A stretch of 64,000 nt of DNA from Kineothrix sp. MB12-C1 (GTDB lineage Bacteria; Bacillota; Clostridia; Lachnospirales; Lachnospiraceae). The DNA lies in the NCBI RefSeq assembly GCF_030863805.1, contig NZ_CP132957.1:124001-188000 (forward strand), written 5' to 3'. Below the pieces are notes generated by a model. The model was given only the letters and a program-made list of their open reading frames with translations. It did not search any database and was not told the origin of the DNA. Below, one piece after another: positions 55,796 through 63,732 of the stretch (position 1 is the first letter of the stretch; every line of letters begins with the position of its first letter). The position numbers and the translations under genes were made by a program.

Positions 55796-55918
55796 CCGTC
55801 TTCAACCATGCATAAAAATTACATACTTTGTCAAATTTCAACGGTATGCGGCACACCATTTCTCTTTCTTCATATAATAAGATATATCTAGCAGGAGGTC
55901 TTAATCAAAAATAACTTT

Positions 55919-56743
55919 ATGAGCAATATAATCTTAGAATTAAAAGATATCTGTTATTCTTATCATAATTTAAATGGCGAAACTCCCGCCTTATCACATA
56001 TATCCTTTCAAGTGAAGCAAGGGGAGTTTCTCGCAATTGTGGGACCGAGCGGATGCGGCAAATCTACTCTTTTATCGATTATCTTCGGCCTGCTGGCTCC
56101 GGAGAACGGCGAACTCATCTTTTCCGTTAATTCAGGAGAAATGCAGGCGGCAAGACACCAGACAGCAGGCATTTCTCCCCAGATCGGCTATATGCTTCAG
56201 CACGACCACCTTTTTGAATGGAGAACCATTTATCAGAACGTTATTCTCGGTTTGGAAATCAATAAACAACTCACCCCTGAGAAAATAGATCGGGTACTCG
56301 AACTTTTAAGGGATTATGATCTTTATAAATTTAAAGATAAAAAACCGAGCGAATTATCCGGCGGTATGAAGCAAAGAGCCGCTCTTATCCGTACTCTCGT
56401 TCTGGACCCTGAATTGCTTCTTTTAGATGAGCCATTCAGCGCACTCGACTATCAAACCCGCCTCTCCGTCTCTTCCGATATCTGTAATATTATTCGTTCT
56501 ACCGGCAAGACAGCAATTCTAATTACCCACGATTTGTCAGAAGCTATCAGTCTTGCTGACCGCATACTCGTTATGTCAAAGCGTCCCGCTACCATTAAGT
56601 GTGATATCCCGATTCACCTGACGCTTTCCGATCATTCTCCCTTAGCTTCTAGAAACGCACCGGAATTCCGGGAATATTTCAATCAATTATGGAAGGAGAT
56701 TTCCGATGAAACCTATACTCAGGACGCAAAAAACACTAAGTAA
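55919..56743 (+). CDS. ABC importer ATPase, nitrate/sulfonate/taurine (SsuB) type
   Basis: 274 residues. Walker A GPSGCGKST at residues 41-49, Q-loop YMLQHDHLFEWRT, signature LSGGMKQRAALIR near 153 and Walker B LLLLDEPFSALD near 175. The family supplies energy for SsuB/TauB/ThiZ-type uptake. The AGGAGG site is about 20 nt from ATG 55919, farther than usual, and no better in-frame start is seen. Its 3' end overlaps the permease start by 38 nt. The upstream TATAAT (55873-55878) is the only promoter hint. Confidence 0.87.
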   Translation: MSNIILELKDICYSYHNLNGETPALSHISFQVKQGEFLAIVGPSGCGKSTLLSIIFGLLAPENGELIFSVNSGEMQAARHQTAGISPQIGYMLQHDHLFEWRTIYQNVILGLEINKQLTPEKIDRVLELLRDYDLYKFKDKKPSELSGGMKQRAALIRTLVLDPELLLLDEPFSALDYQTRLSVSSDICNIIRSTGKTAILITHDLSEAISLADRILVMSKRPATIKCDIPIHLTLSDHSPLASRNAPEFREYFNQLWKEISDETYTQDAKNTK

Positions 56744-57521
56744 TCAGGAGAAATATGAACGTTCTCATAAAAGACATCATTGTATCGTTACCTTGGCACG
56801 TATTCTTATTCTCGTTGTATTCCTCACTCTCTGGGAAGTTTCTGCCAGAAAAGGGTATATTGACTCTTTCTTTTTCAGCAGCCCGAGCAATGTGGCTCTT
56901 TGCTTTATAGATATGGTAAAGGATCTATCCTTTTTTTCTAATACCGGCATTACTTTACTCGAAACGATTATCAGCTTTGCTCTCGTTTTTATTATAGGAA
57001 TCGTTTCGGCCACTATTTTGTGGTATTCCAAACGGTGTTCGAAAATCTTAGAGCCTTATCTCGTCATTTTAAATAGCTTACCGAAATCTGCTCTGGCACC
57101 TTTGTTCATCGTATGGCTCGGCACCGGAATAAACACCATTATTGTCGCAGGAATCTCTGTGGCGGTCTTCGGTTCCATTATCAATCTTTATACCGGTTTT
57201 AAACAAGTGGATGAAGAGAAAATTAAATTGATCTACACACTGGGAGGCAAAAAGAAAGATGCCTTTTTAAAGGTTGTCCTTCCCGGTTCCGTTCCTACTA
57301 TTTTAAGTAATATGAAGGTGAATATCGGCCTTGCCCTTGTGGGCGTTATTATCGGCGAATTCCTCGCCGCAAGAAGAGGACTTGGATATCTGATCATATA
57401 TGGTTCCCAGGTATTTAAGTTGAATCTGGTCATAACCTCTATTATTATCCTTTGCTTTATTGCAATGGGACTATACCAAATGATCCAGGGATTGGAACAT
57501 TATTATAAGAAAAAAATATAA
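56706..57521 (+). CDS. ABC importer permease, SsuC/TauC type
   Basis: 271 residues with about six hydrophobic segments and the BPD_transp EAA-like loop KIKLIYTLGGKKKDAFLKVVLP near residue 178-199. GGAAGGAG precedes ATG 56706 within the ATPase gene. Pairing with an SsuB-type ATPase indicates uptake of a small organic or inorganic ligand (sulfonate, nitrate, or thiamine precursor). No substrate-binding protein gene follows or precedes within the window, which is unusual. Substrate not assignable. Confidence 0.87.
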   Translation: MKPILRTQKTLSNQEKYERSHKRHHCIVTLARILILVVFLTLWEVSARKGYIDSFFFSSPSNVALCFIDMVKDLSFFSNTGITLLETIISFALVFIIGIVSATILWYSKRCSKILEPYLVILNSLPKSALAPLFIVWLGTGINTIIVAGISVAVFGSIINLYTGFKQVDEEKIKLIYTLGGKKKDAFLKVVLPGSVPTILSNMKVNIGLALVGVIIGEFLAARRGLGYLIIYGSQVFKLNLVITSIIILCFIAMGLYQMIQGLEHYYKKKI

Positions 57522-57576
57522 TTTATAAAAAAGTACAGGTTAACGAAAAGAAATTTATAATTTTTATGAAAATATG

Positions 57577-57605
57577 TTGACAAAAGTATGGGGAAATAGT
57601 AAGTT
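57577..57605 (+). promoter_or_regulatory. Promoter ahead of the 32-codon ORF
   Basis: A consensus TTGACA (57577-57582) is followed after 17 bp by TAAGTT (57600-57605), a poor -10. It lies about 52 bp before the small ORF. Moderate support only. Confidence 0.4.
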
Positions 57606-57656
57606 AATAATGGTACAAAAAATTACACGTAAATAAAAGGAAAGGAGGACGAAGTT

Positions 57657-57755
57657 ATGACGAATTTATACGATAAGTTTTTACTTGCTAATGCAGCAGG
57701 CGTACATCAATTAAATAGCCGTTCTAATGGAATTGCCTCCGGTAATATAGATTAG
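57657..57755 (+). CDS. 32-residue peptide, candidate leader peptide for the ABC exporter pair
   Basis: An ORF of 32 codons plus TAG, starting MTNLYDKFLLANAAGVHQLN. AAAGGAGGACGAAGTT places a near-perfect Shine-Dalgarno about 8 nt before ATG 57657, so it is very probably translated. The peptide is soluble, with no signal, membrane segment, or Cys/Ser-rich core expected of a lantibiotic. Directly after its stop codon come a perfect 11-bp hairpin and two strong terminators, then the heterodimeric ABC exporter genes. This mirrors the bmrB leader peptide upstream of bmrCD. It could instead be an exported signal peptide. No homologue recognised. Confidence 0.65.
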   Translation: MTNLYDKFLLANAAGVHQLNSRSNGIASGNID

Positions 57756-57758
57756 ATG

Positions 57759-57784
57759 ATTATTGATAATGAATTATCAATAAT
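57759..57784 (+). promoter_or_regulatory. Hairpin immediately after the 32-codon ORF
   Basis: ATTATTGATAA and TTATCAATAAT are perfect 11-bp arms around a TGAA loop, beginning 4 nt past the stop codon. It lacks a T run and so is more likely a pause or alternative structure than a terminator. Confidence 0.6.
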
Positions 57785-57815
57785 TAATCGTAAGATACTC
57801 ATATTCTGTTTACTG

Positions 57816-57848
57816 ATGCGGTTCAAATTTATTTGACCGCATTTTTTA
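57816..57848 (+). terminator. Rho-independent terminator 1 (attenuator candidate)
   Basis: ATGCGGTTCAAAT and ATTTGACCGCAT form a 12-bp stem with a single bulged T and a two-base loop, followed by six T. It lies 60 nt past the small ORF's stop codon. Confidence 0.88.
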
Positions 57849-57900
57849 TTACTTTATTATGAGTTATTCACTGCTATTACCCCATTGCGTCTTTTATTAA

Positions 57901-57931
57901 AAGCCACGGCATTTCCTGCCGGGGCTTTTTT
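57901..57931 (+). terminator. Rho-independent terminator 2 (attenuator candidate)
   Basis: AAGCCACGGCA and TGCCGGGGCTT pair at 10 of 11 positions around a TTTCC loop and run into TTTTTT. It ends 64 nt before the start codon of the first ABC gene, and I see no convincing promoter in that interval. Confidence 0.88.
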
Positions 57932-57994
57932 ATGTAATAAAAAAATTCTTTTAGAATTCTTAATAAACATCCATGTATTATGAGGAGGAACATT

Positions 57995-59755
57995 ATGGAA
58001 CCAACGCAACACAAGAAACTATCAACCTATATCTTCGAGCATAAATTTACCTATCTTTTCGCTATCCTATGCATGATTATCAGCGTATCGTTGGATTTAT
58101 TGTCTCCCCAACTCACTAAACGCATTATCGATGATGTCATTATCGGCGGCCAGACTTGGCAGCTTAAATATTTATTGACGGGTATCCTCATTATCGGTAT
58201 CGGTCGGTGTATTTTTCAATATGTGAAGGAATATCTCTTCGATGTGGCCGGTATCCGTATTGCCGCCAAGATGCGGCGTCATCTCTTCGATCATATTCAG
58301 TCGCTGAGTGCCGATTTCTTCGAAAGAACCAATACCGGAGAACTTATGGCGCGTATTAAAGACGATATCGATCGAATTGGCGACGGTCTTACCTTCGTGG
58401 GAATGCTTATTATTGAAGTTGTAATACATACATCCATCGTCCTTTTTTGTATGTACAATTTGGATATGAGACTGGCCCTCCTCCCTACTGCCTTTATGAT
58501 TGTTGCAGGAAGCATCGCTATTGCTATGGAGAAGAAGCTAGATTCTGTCTATGGGGCAATTATTGAAGAAAATGCTATTTTAAATACAGTAGCGGAAGAA
58601 AATCTGGCAGGTGTGCGTACCGTAAAGGCATTCGCCAGAGAAAAATTTGAAATCACTAAGTTTTTGTCTCATAACAAGAAATATTATGAACTTAACATGA
58701 AGCAATCCAAAATATTCGTTACATACTATCCTTATCTTTCTTTTATCACGAAGCTTCTTCCTCTCCTCGTTCTTTTATTCGGCGGTATGCTCGTTATGAA
58801 AGATGAGATTTCCCTCGGTTCTCTCGGTGCCTTCGTGGAGTACTCCATGAATATCGTATGGCCTATGGAAATGCTCGGATGGCTGACTAACAGCTTCTCT
58901 TCCGCTGTCGCCTCCAATCGCAAATTAAATAAGATTTATGAAGAATCCCCCTCTATTAGAGAAAAGGATACTCCTATCTCATTGGAGCAGGTGGCCGGAA
59001 AAATCGAATTTTCTCATGTCTCCTTTTCTAAAAAGGATGCCAATACTTCAGCGAATATCGATATTTTACAAGATATTTCCTTTTGTGTGGAGCCGGGAAA
59101 AACAATCGGTATCATGGGAGCTACCGGAGCCGGTAAAAGTTCTATCATCCATCTTCTTCAGCGTTTTTACGATGTTACAGATGGACAGATCCTTATTGAT
59201 GGCACGGATATTCGGGATATGAATCTGAAACAGTTGAGGGGATGTATTTCCCTCGTTATGCAGGAGGTTTTCCTCTTTTCCGATACAATTAATGAAAATG
59301 TGAAGTTAGGAAAAAGAGATTTCCTCGACACTGCTGCTGTAAAAATGGCTTCCTTCGAAGCGCAAGCCAGTAATTTCATCGAGCGGATGGATAAACAATA
59401 TGATACCGTTATCGGCGAACGCGGTGTAGGGCTTTCCGGCGGACAGAAACAGCGTATCAGTATCGCCAGAGCTCTCGCTAAAAAGAATCCTATTCTCGTT
59501 CTGGACGATTCCACCTCCGCCCTCGATATGGAGACGGAACAGATGATCCAACAAACATTAAAAGAACTGAATTCTACAACAAAACTAATTATTGCTCACC
59601 GCATCAGCTCTGTTGTCCATGCAGACGAAATCATCGTTCTTGAGAACGGAAGCATTAAAGAACGCGGTACCCATAAAACATTGCTCGCAGAAAAGGGACT
59701 TTACTATTCCACCTATGCAGCACAATATGAAGGAGGTGAACAAAATGCCCATTAA
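57995..59755 (+). CDS. ABC exporter half-transporter with degenerate ATPase site (BmrC-like)
   Basis: 586 residues from ATG 57995, chosen because GAGGAGG lies 6 nt upstream. Six membrane helices at about 15-310, then a nucleotide-binding domain: Walker A GATGAGKSS, signature LSGGQKQRIS and Walker B ILVLDDSTSALD. The residue after the Walker B aspartate is Asp rather than the catalytic Glu, which marks the impaired site of heterodimeric exporters such as BmrCD, LmrCD and TM287/288. Its last 11 nt overlap the second half-transporter gene. Exports drugs, lipids or peptides; substrate unknown. Confidence 0.92.
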   Translation: MEPTQHKKLSTYIFEHKFTYLFAILCMIISVSLDLLSPQLTKRIIDDVIIGGQTWQLKYLLTGILIIGIGRCIFQYVKEYLFDVAGIRIAAKMRRHLFDHIQSLSADFFERTNTGELMARIKDDIDRIGDGLTFVGMLIIEVVIHTSIVLFCMYNLDMRLALLPTAFMIVAGSIAIAMEKKLDSVYGAIIEENAILNTVAEENLAGVRTVKAFAREKFEITKFLSHNKKYYELNMKQSKIFVTYYPYLSFITKLLPLLVLLFGGMLVMKDEISLGSLGAFVEYSMNIVWPMEMLGWLTNSFSSAVASNRKLNKIYEESPSIREKDTPISLEQVAGKIEFSHVSFSKKDANTSANIDILQDISFCVEPGKTIGIMGATGAGKSSIIHLLQRFYDVTDGQILIDGTDIRDMNLKQLRGCISLVMQEVFLFSDTINENVKLGKRDFLDTAAVKMASFEAQASNFIERMDKQYDTVIGERGVGLSGGQKQRISIARALAKKNPILVLDDSTSALDMETEQMIQQTLKELNSTTKLIIAHRISSVVHADEIIVLENGSIKERGTHKTLLAEKGLYYSTYAAQYEGGEQNAH

Positions 59756-61517
59756 TTCCTTTAAAGATGATGAACAAACGATAGAGGTCAACAAACTGAA
59801 GACGCTCACAAGGCTTCTTTCCTATCTCTTACAATATAAGAAAGAAATTTTACTCGTGCTTATGATTATGGCATATTGCGTATTTGTTTCTCTATTAAAT
59901 CCCTTGATTATGGAATCGGCTATCGACAATTATATTTCTGTCGGTAATATGTCCGGGCTTTATCGACTTATAGCCCTTGCCCTTACTTTGAATATTTTAA
60001 TGGTAGCCGGAATTAAGATCCGTATGTATATTATGGCAAAAGTATGTAACAATATCCTCGTTACCATACGCCAGGATTTATATAGCCATATTCAGACGCT
60101 CGATTTTCATTTTTTCGACAGCCGTCCTACCGGAAAGATACTCGCCCGTATTATCGGTGATATCAATTCTTTAAAAGATGTACTTTCCAACTGTGTCACC
60201 ACATTAATTCCTGATTTTATAACGATACTTGCGGTAGTGATCATTATGTTCGTGAAGCATCCGGTATTGGCTGCTGCTTCCCTGATCAGTACCCCGCTTA
60301 TGGGACTTGGGCTTTTTCTTATTCAATATCATTCCCATAAAAGATGGCAGATTTTTCGAAAAAAGTCTTCCAATCTGAATGCATTCGTACATGAAGACTT
60401 TTCAGGAATTCGTATTATCCAAAGTTTCACTGCGGAGGAGGAAACGAAGCAAACCTTTGGGGAACTTGTAAAAGAATACAAAGATGCCTTCATCTCTGCA
60501 ATTCGCCTCAATGACGCCTTCGGTTCTGTTATCGACTTTTGTTGGGGTGTCGGTACGGTAATGCTTTATTTTACAGGTATTATTATTATCGGTACAGACA
60601 AAGTATCTATCGGTACCTTCATCGCTTTTGGTACGTATATTTCCATGTTCTGGCATCCCATTATGAACTTGAGTAATTTCTATACACAGCTTATTACGAA
60701 TATTTCAGGAGCAGAGCGCGTGTTCGATATTATGGACACGAAAGCAGAAATTACAGATGCTTCTTCCGTTATCGACATTCCCTCTATCGAAGGCGAAGTA
60801 CGTTTTGAACATGTTTCCTTCTCCTATGACGGAAGCACTAAAGTATTAGACGATGTGAGCTTCACTATTAAGCCCGGAGAAACGATCGCTCTTGTAGGCC
60901 CTACCGGAGCCGGTAAAACGACTATTGTCAACTTAATCAGCAGATTCTATGATGTACAGCAGGGAAATGTCTACGTTGATGGATATGATGTGAAAAAAGT
61001 CTCCATAGAGAGCCTTAGAAGACAGATGGGAATTATGACACAGGATAACTTTTTGTTCTCCGATAGCATAAAGGATAATATTCGCTATGGCAAGCTAGAT
61101 GCATCCGATGAGGAGATTATAACTGCAGCGAAAGCTGTTCATGCCCATGAATTCATTTCAAAACTGGAGAAAGGCTATGATTACGAGTTGTCCGAAAGAG
61201 GTGGCGGGCTGTCCGGCGGACAAAAGCAGCTTCTCGCCTTTGCCAGAACAATGGTATCCATGCCTAAGATACTTATTTTGGATGAGGCCACTTCCAGTAT
61301 CGATACACAGACGGAACTTCTCGTACAGGCGGGAATTGAAAACCTTTTGAAAGGAAGAACTTCTTTTGTTGTAGCACATCGCCTCTCTACCATCCAGAAA
61401 GCAGATCGTATTTTCTACGTGGATAGCGGACGTATTATCGAAGAGGGTTCCCCTGCTGAACTTATGAAGAAAAAGGGACATTATTATAATCTATACATGT
61501 CGCAGTATCACTACTAA
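59745..61517 (+). CDS. ABC exporter half-transporter with catalytic ATPase site (BmrD-like)
   Basis: 590 residues from ATG 59745, preceded by AAGGAGGTG inside the end of the first gene; the longer in-frame upstream start lies inside that gene and is rejected. Membrane domain at about 25-330, then Walker A GPTGAGKTT, signature LSGGQKQLLAFAR and Walker B ILILDEATSSID with the catalytic Glu. It complements the partner's degenerate site, so the two form one asymmetric exporter. Expression appears to depend on read-through of two upstream terminators. Confidence 0.93.
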   Translation: MPINSFKDDEQTIEVNKLKTLTRLLSYLLQYKKEILLVLMIMAYCVFVSLLNPLIMESAIDNYISVGNMSGLYRLIALALTLNILMVAGIKIRMYIMAKVCNNILVTIRQDLYSHIQTLDFHFFDSRPTGKILARIIGDINSLKDVLSNCVTTLIPDFITILAVVIIMFVKHPVLAAASLISTPLMGLGLFLIQYHSHKRWQIFRKKSSNLNAFVHEDFSGIRIIQSFTAEEETKQTFGELVKEYKDAFISAIRLNDAFGSVIDFCWGVGTVMLYFTGIIIIGTDKVSIGTFIAFGTYISMFWHPIMNLSNFYTQLITNISGAERVFDIMDTKAEITDASSVIDIPSIEGEVRFEHVSFSYDGSTKVLDDVSFTIKPGETIALVGPTGAGKTTIVNLISRFYDVQQGNVYVDGYDVKKVSIESLRRQMGIMTQDNFLFSDSIKDNIRYGKLDASDEEIITAAKAVHAHEFISKLEKGYDYELSERGGGLSGGQKQLLAFARTMVSMPKILILDEATSSIDTQTELLVQAGIENLLKGRTSFVVAHRLSTIQKADRIFYVDSGRIIEEGSPAELMKKKGHYYNLYMSQYHY

Positions 61518-61518
61518 A

Positions 61519-61572
61519 GCTACAGTTCAGACTTCGGCTAAACAGTAACCTATATGCACAATGCAGTATTCA
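61519..61572 (+). repeat. Truncated MITE-like element, copy 3
   Basis: The plus-strand stretch GCTACAGTTCAGACTTCGGC, then AACAGTAAC, TATGCACA and ATGCAGTATTC aligns with the left end of copy 2 as read on the plus strand (TTACTATTCAGCCTTCGAC, TATGCACAG, ATGCAGTATTTC) with several deletions. It stops near the thiN terminator; the rest of the element is missing. Assignment is by short similarity, so moderate. Confidence 0.5.
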
Positions 61573-61575
61573 AAA

Positions 61576-61600
61576 CAGGAGGCCCTTTTCAGGCCTCCTG
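61576..61600 (-). terminator. Terminator overlapping the 3' end of thiN
   Basis: CAGGAGGCC and GGCCTCCTG are perfect 9-bp arms around a 7-nt loop that includes the TGA stop codon of thiN (61589-61591). The last codons (QEA) form the 5' arm; TTTTG follows on the minus strand. It may also cap the plus-strand ABC transcript. Confidence 0.75.
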
Positions 61601-62257
61601 CTCTTCTTCATTCCAAGTGACAATCAGTAAGAGCATTCCCTCTTCTACTGTTATCTCTCCTTCTTCTCCTATAAATTCATTACTAATACCGATGGGATAA
61701 TCATTGGTTACCGTTATCTGATCCAGCAAATATTTCATCCCTTTAATAGTTACCCCTTTTGCCTCTTTTCCAAGAGCAAACAAGGATAAATATCCATCCA
61801 TACTTTTCGCAAACTTGACAGATTCATCCTTTATCACTGTTACCATTACGTTGGCATCCATCATATAGCCTTTTTTACCATTGTTCTTCAAATAACTGAG
61901 GCATTGAATATTGGCGATAGTATGCTCCAACCGTCCTCCCATCGCTCCATAAATTAAGAAGGTCTCATATCCCTTTTCGATACCTAGTTTAATGGCGGCC
62001 AAAGCATCCGTATCATCCTTTTCAGTATTTAACTCAATAACTTTTCCCGGATTCCTGCTTTTTATTTCTTCAATTTCCTCTTTCATACTCTCATCGATAG
62101 AATCCATATCTCCAATCAGAAAATCCGGTTCTATAGCAAGTAACTTACAATACAGATACCCTCCATCCACCGCAATGCATAAATCTTCTTTCTTTTTTTC
62201 TATCTCAGATAGGGTAAAATCTCCCGCTCCGATTATAATGCATCTTCCGTTTCCCAA
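61589..62257 (-). CDS. thiN: Thiamine pyrophosphokinase
   Basis: Converts thiamine to thiamine diphosphate with ATP. The motifs IAVDGGYLYC, FLIGDMDSID near residue 50, NTEKDDTDALAAI and YGAMGGRLEHTIANI are those of ThiN/TPK. A TTG start at 62257 is preferred: AAAGGAG lies 8 nt upstream, giving 222 residues; the GTG at 62302 overlaps the neighbouring gene and has no ribosome site. It is followed by a terminator and preceded by a TPR membrane protein gene on the same strand. Enzyme confidently identified; start less so. Confidence 0.93.
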   Translation of the reverse strand: MGNGRCIIIGAGDFTLSEIEKKKEDLCIAVDGGYLYCKLLAIEPDFLIGDMDSIDESMKEEIEEIKSRNPGKVIELNTEKDDTDALAAIKLGIEKGYETFLIYGAMGGRLEHTIANIQCLSYLKNNGKKGYMMDANVMVTVIKDESVKFAKSMDGYLSLFALGKEAKGVTIKGMKYLLDQITVTNDYPIGISNEFIGEEGEITVEEGMLLLIVTWNEEEQEA

Positions 62258-62270
62258 TCTGCTATCTCCT

Positions 62271-63638
62271 TTAATATGTTTTCTGCCATTGATAAGGCCC
62301 ACCCCAATCGCCTATCATAATCGTCGTCATTCCAACCTCTGTAAAGCTTCTTGTCTCCAAATGATAGTTCATCTCTGCCTCAAAGGCATTCTTCTTCTGC
62401 ACATTGCTATACATATAGCTGATCACATATTCCGTATGGGGATAATAACTTTCCGATTCCTTTGCCGGCTCGTAAGCAATTGCAGAGCGTTGTACACCGT
62501 CATCTTTCATCTGAGCTCCCCATACCGTAATGATACCGGCTGTATTTTCATTCGCCTTAAAATCCGGATATTCAAACGCCCACGCACCATTTTCCTGTCT
62601 CAAAATAACGTACTCTCTACTAACCGGAATATAGGTTGCACCTGTCCAATATTCCATCGTACCGTTGATAAAGGAATCACGGATTCCGGTATAAGTATCG
62701 GAAATGATAAATTCTTTCGCCGCTTCCAGATTCCCCGCATCGAACGCAAGGAACAGATCTGCAAAAATAGCTTGAACCTCCGCCTCTTTCTCCAAACAGA
62801 GAATTAAATTACTCCGGCTATCTGTCTCTATGAAGGAGTTCACCTGGTCCAGAATCGATTTATATTCTTTTAAGTGTTCCCTATTTATATGGAACTCCGG
62901 AACATCAACCATGGCAAATTGGGAAATAACCGTTTTTATTTCTTCCGAAGGATTCTGCGCATAAAGTTCAATAAGTTCCTTCATTATCTGTATATAAGAA
63001 TTAAAAGTACCGAATTCAGCCTCTTCCCGTTCCTCTAAAAAGAAGGTTTTACTTTCGTCCTCTCTCAATTTACTCGTAATACGTTCATATACCGTGTGCA
63101 TCAATGGAAGCGCATCCGCACTGTTACTATCCCGCTTCAATACCCCCAGAATCTTCTGGGCTGTTTCAAGCGTACACTGTCCGGCGTTAATTTCTGCCAC
63201 CGCCTCATTTAAAATAGCAGTACAATAATATTGCAAAAGACCTTCATCCTGAGTGTTTTCCCATCCTTCCAGAAGCACTTGCTTCGCATGCATATTATCT
63301 TCAAGATCAAAGTAGGCCTTAGCCATATAACGATAAGCTTTTACAGAAGTGGAATCTATTTTCAACGCATTTTCATAGGAATCAATAGCTTCCCCATATG
63401 CTTCCTCCTGAGTATACCCTTCTCCCGCTTTTAACTCCCTATTCAGGCGAATAACCGGCAAATTCCAAATAATAGCGGCACCACCACCAATAACAGCCAA
63501 TACACAAAGAAATAAGAACACTCGCTGCATCATGACAATTCGATGTCTTGCTTTTTTTCGTCTTGCCCTTTTCTCATTCACCGAAAGCCCTTGCATAGTT
63601 CTTCTTTCTTTTCCTGTATTAGTTTCTGCCCGTCTCAT
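62271..63638 (-). CDS. Membrane-anchored TPR protein
   Basis: 455 residues from ATG 63638 (GGGGGC upstream; the longer in-frame start adds residues that overlap the upstream promoter region). A basic cytoplasmic N-terminus (KRARRKKARHR) precedes one membrane helix at about 37-60. Two TPR units (YGEAIDSYENALKIDSTSVK and YMAKAYFDLEDNMHAKQVLL) follow, then a 300-residue extracellular domain of unknown fold. It starts 94 nt from the divergent YgjP-like gene and ends 14 nt before the thiN start. Probably surface-associated; no family assigned. Confidence 0.75.
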   Translation of the reverse strand: MRRAETNTGKERRTMQGLSVNEKRARRKKARHRIVMMQRVFLFLCVLAVIGGGAAIIWNLPVIRLNRELKAGEGYTQEEAYGEAIDSYENALKIDSTSVKAYRYMAKAYFDLEDNMHAKQVLLEGWENTQDEGLLQYYCTAILNEAVAEINAGQCTLETAQKILGVLKRDSNSADALPLMHTVYERITSKLREDESKTFFLEEREEAEFGTFNSYIQIMKELIELYAQNPSEEIKTVISQFAMVDVPEFHINREHLKEYKSILDQVNSFIETDSRSNLILCLEKEAEVQAIFADLFLAFDAGNLEAAKEFIISDTYTGIRDSFINGTMEYWTGATYIPVSREYVILRQENGAWAFEYPDFKANENTAGIITVWGAQMKDDGVQRSAIAYEPAKESESYYPHTEYVISYMYSNVQKKNAFEAEMNYHLETRSFTEVGMTTIMIGDWGGPYQWQKTY

Positions 63639-63717
63639 AACTTGCCCCCTATTTAATACCTGTACGATAAATTTTTCAACATTTTTCATACTACCATAGA
63701 AAACTTTCCTTGACAAT

Positions 63718-63725
63718 GATATAAT
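63718..63725 (+). promoter_or_regulatory. Extended -10 promoter of the YgjP-like gene
   Basis: TGATATAAT has both the TG extension (63717-63718) and a consensus TATAAT (63720-63725). The ATG follows 7 bp later, so transcription would start at or within 1-2 nt of the start codon, giving a leaderless mRNA. No Shine-Dalgarno is present. Confidence 0.55.
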
Positions 63726-63732
63726 TTGGCTT

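Noticed and set aside
61518-61575. Thiamine (TPP) riboswitch related to thiN
   Set aside because: The region lies downstream of thiN, lacks the CUGAGA core, and matches the MITE-like remnant instead.
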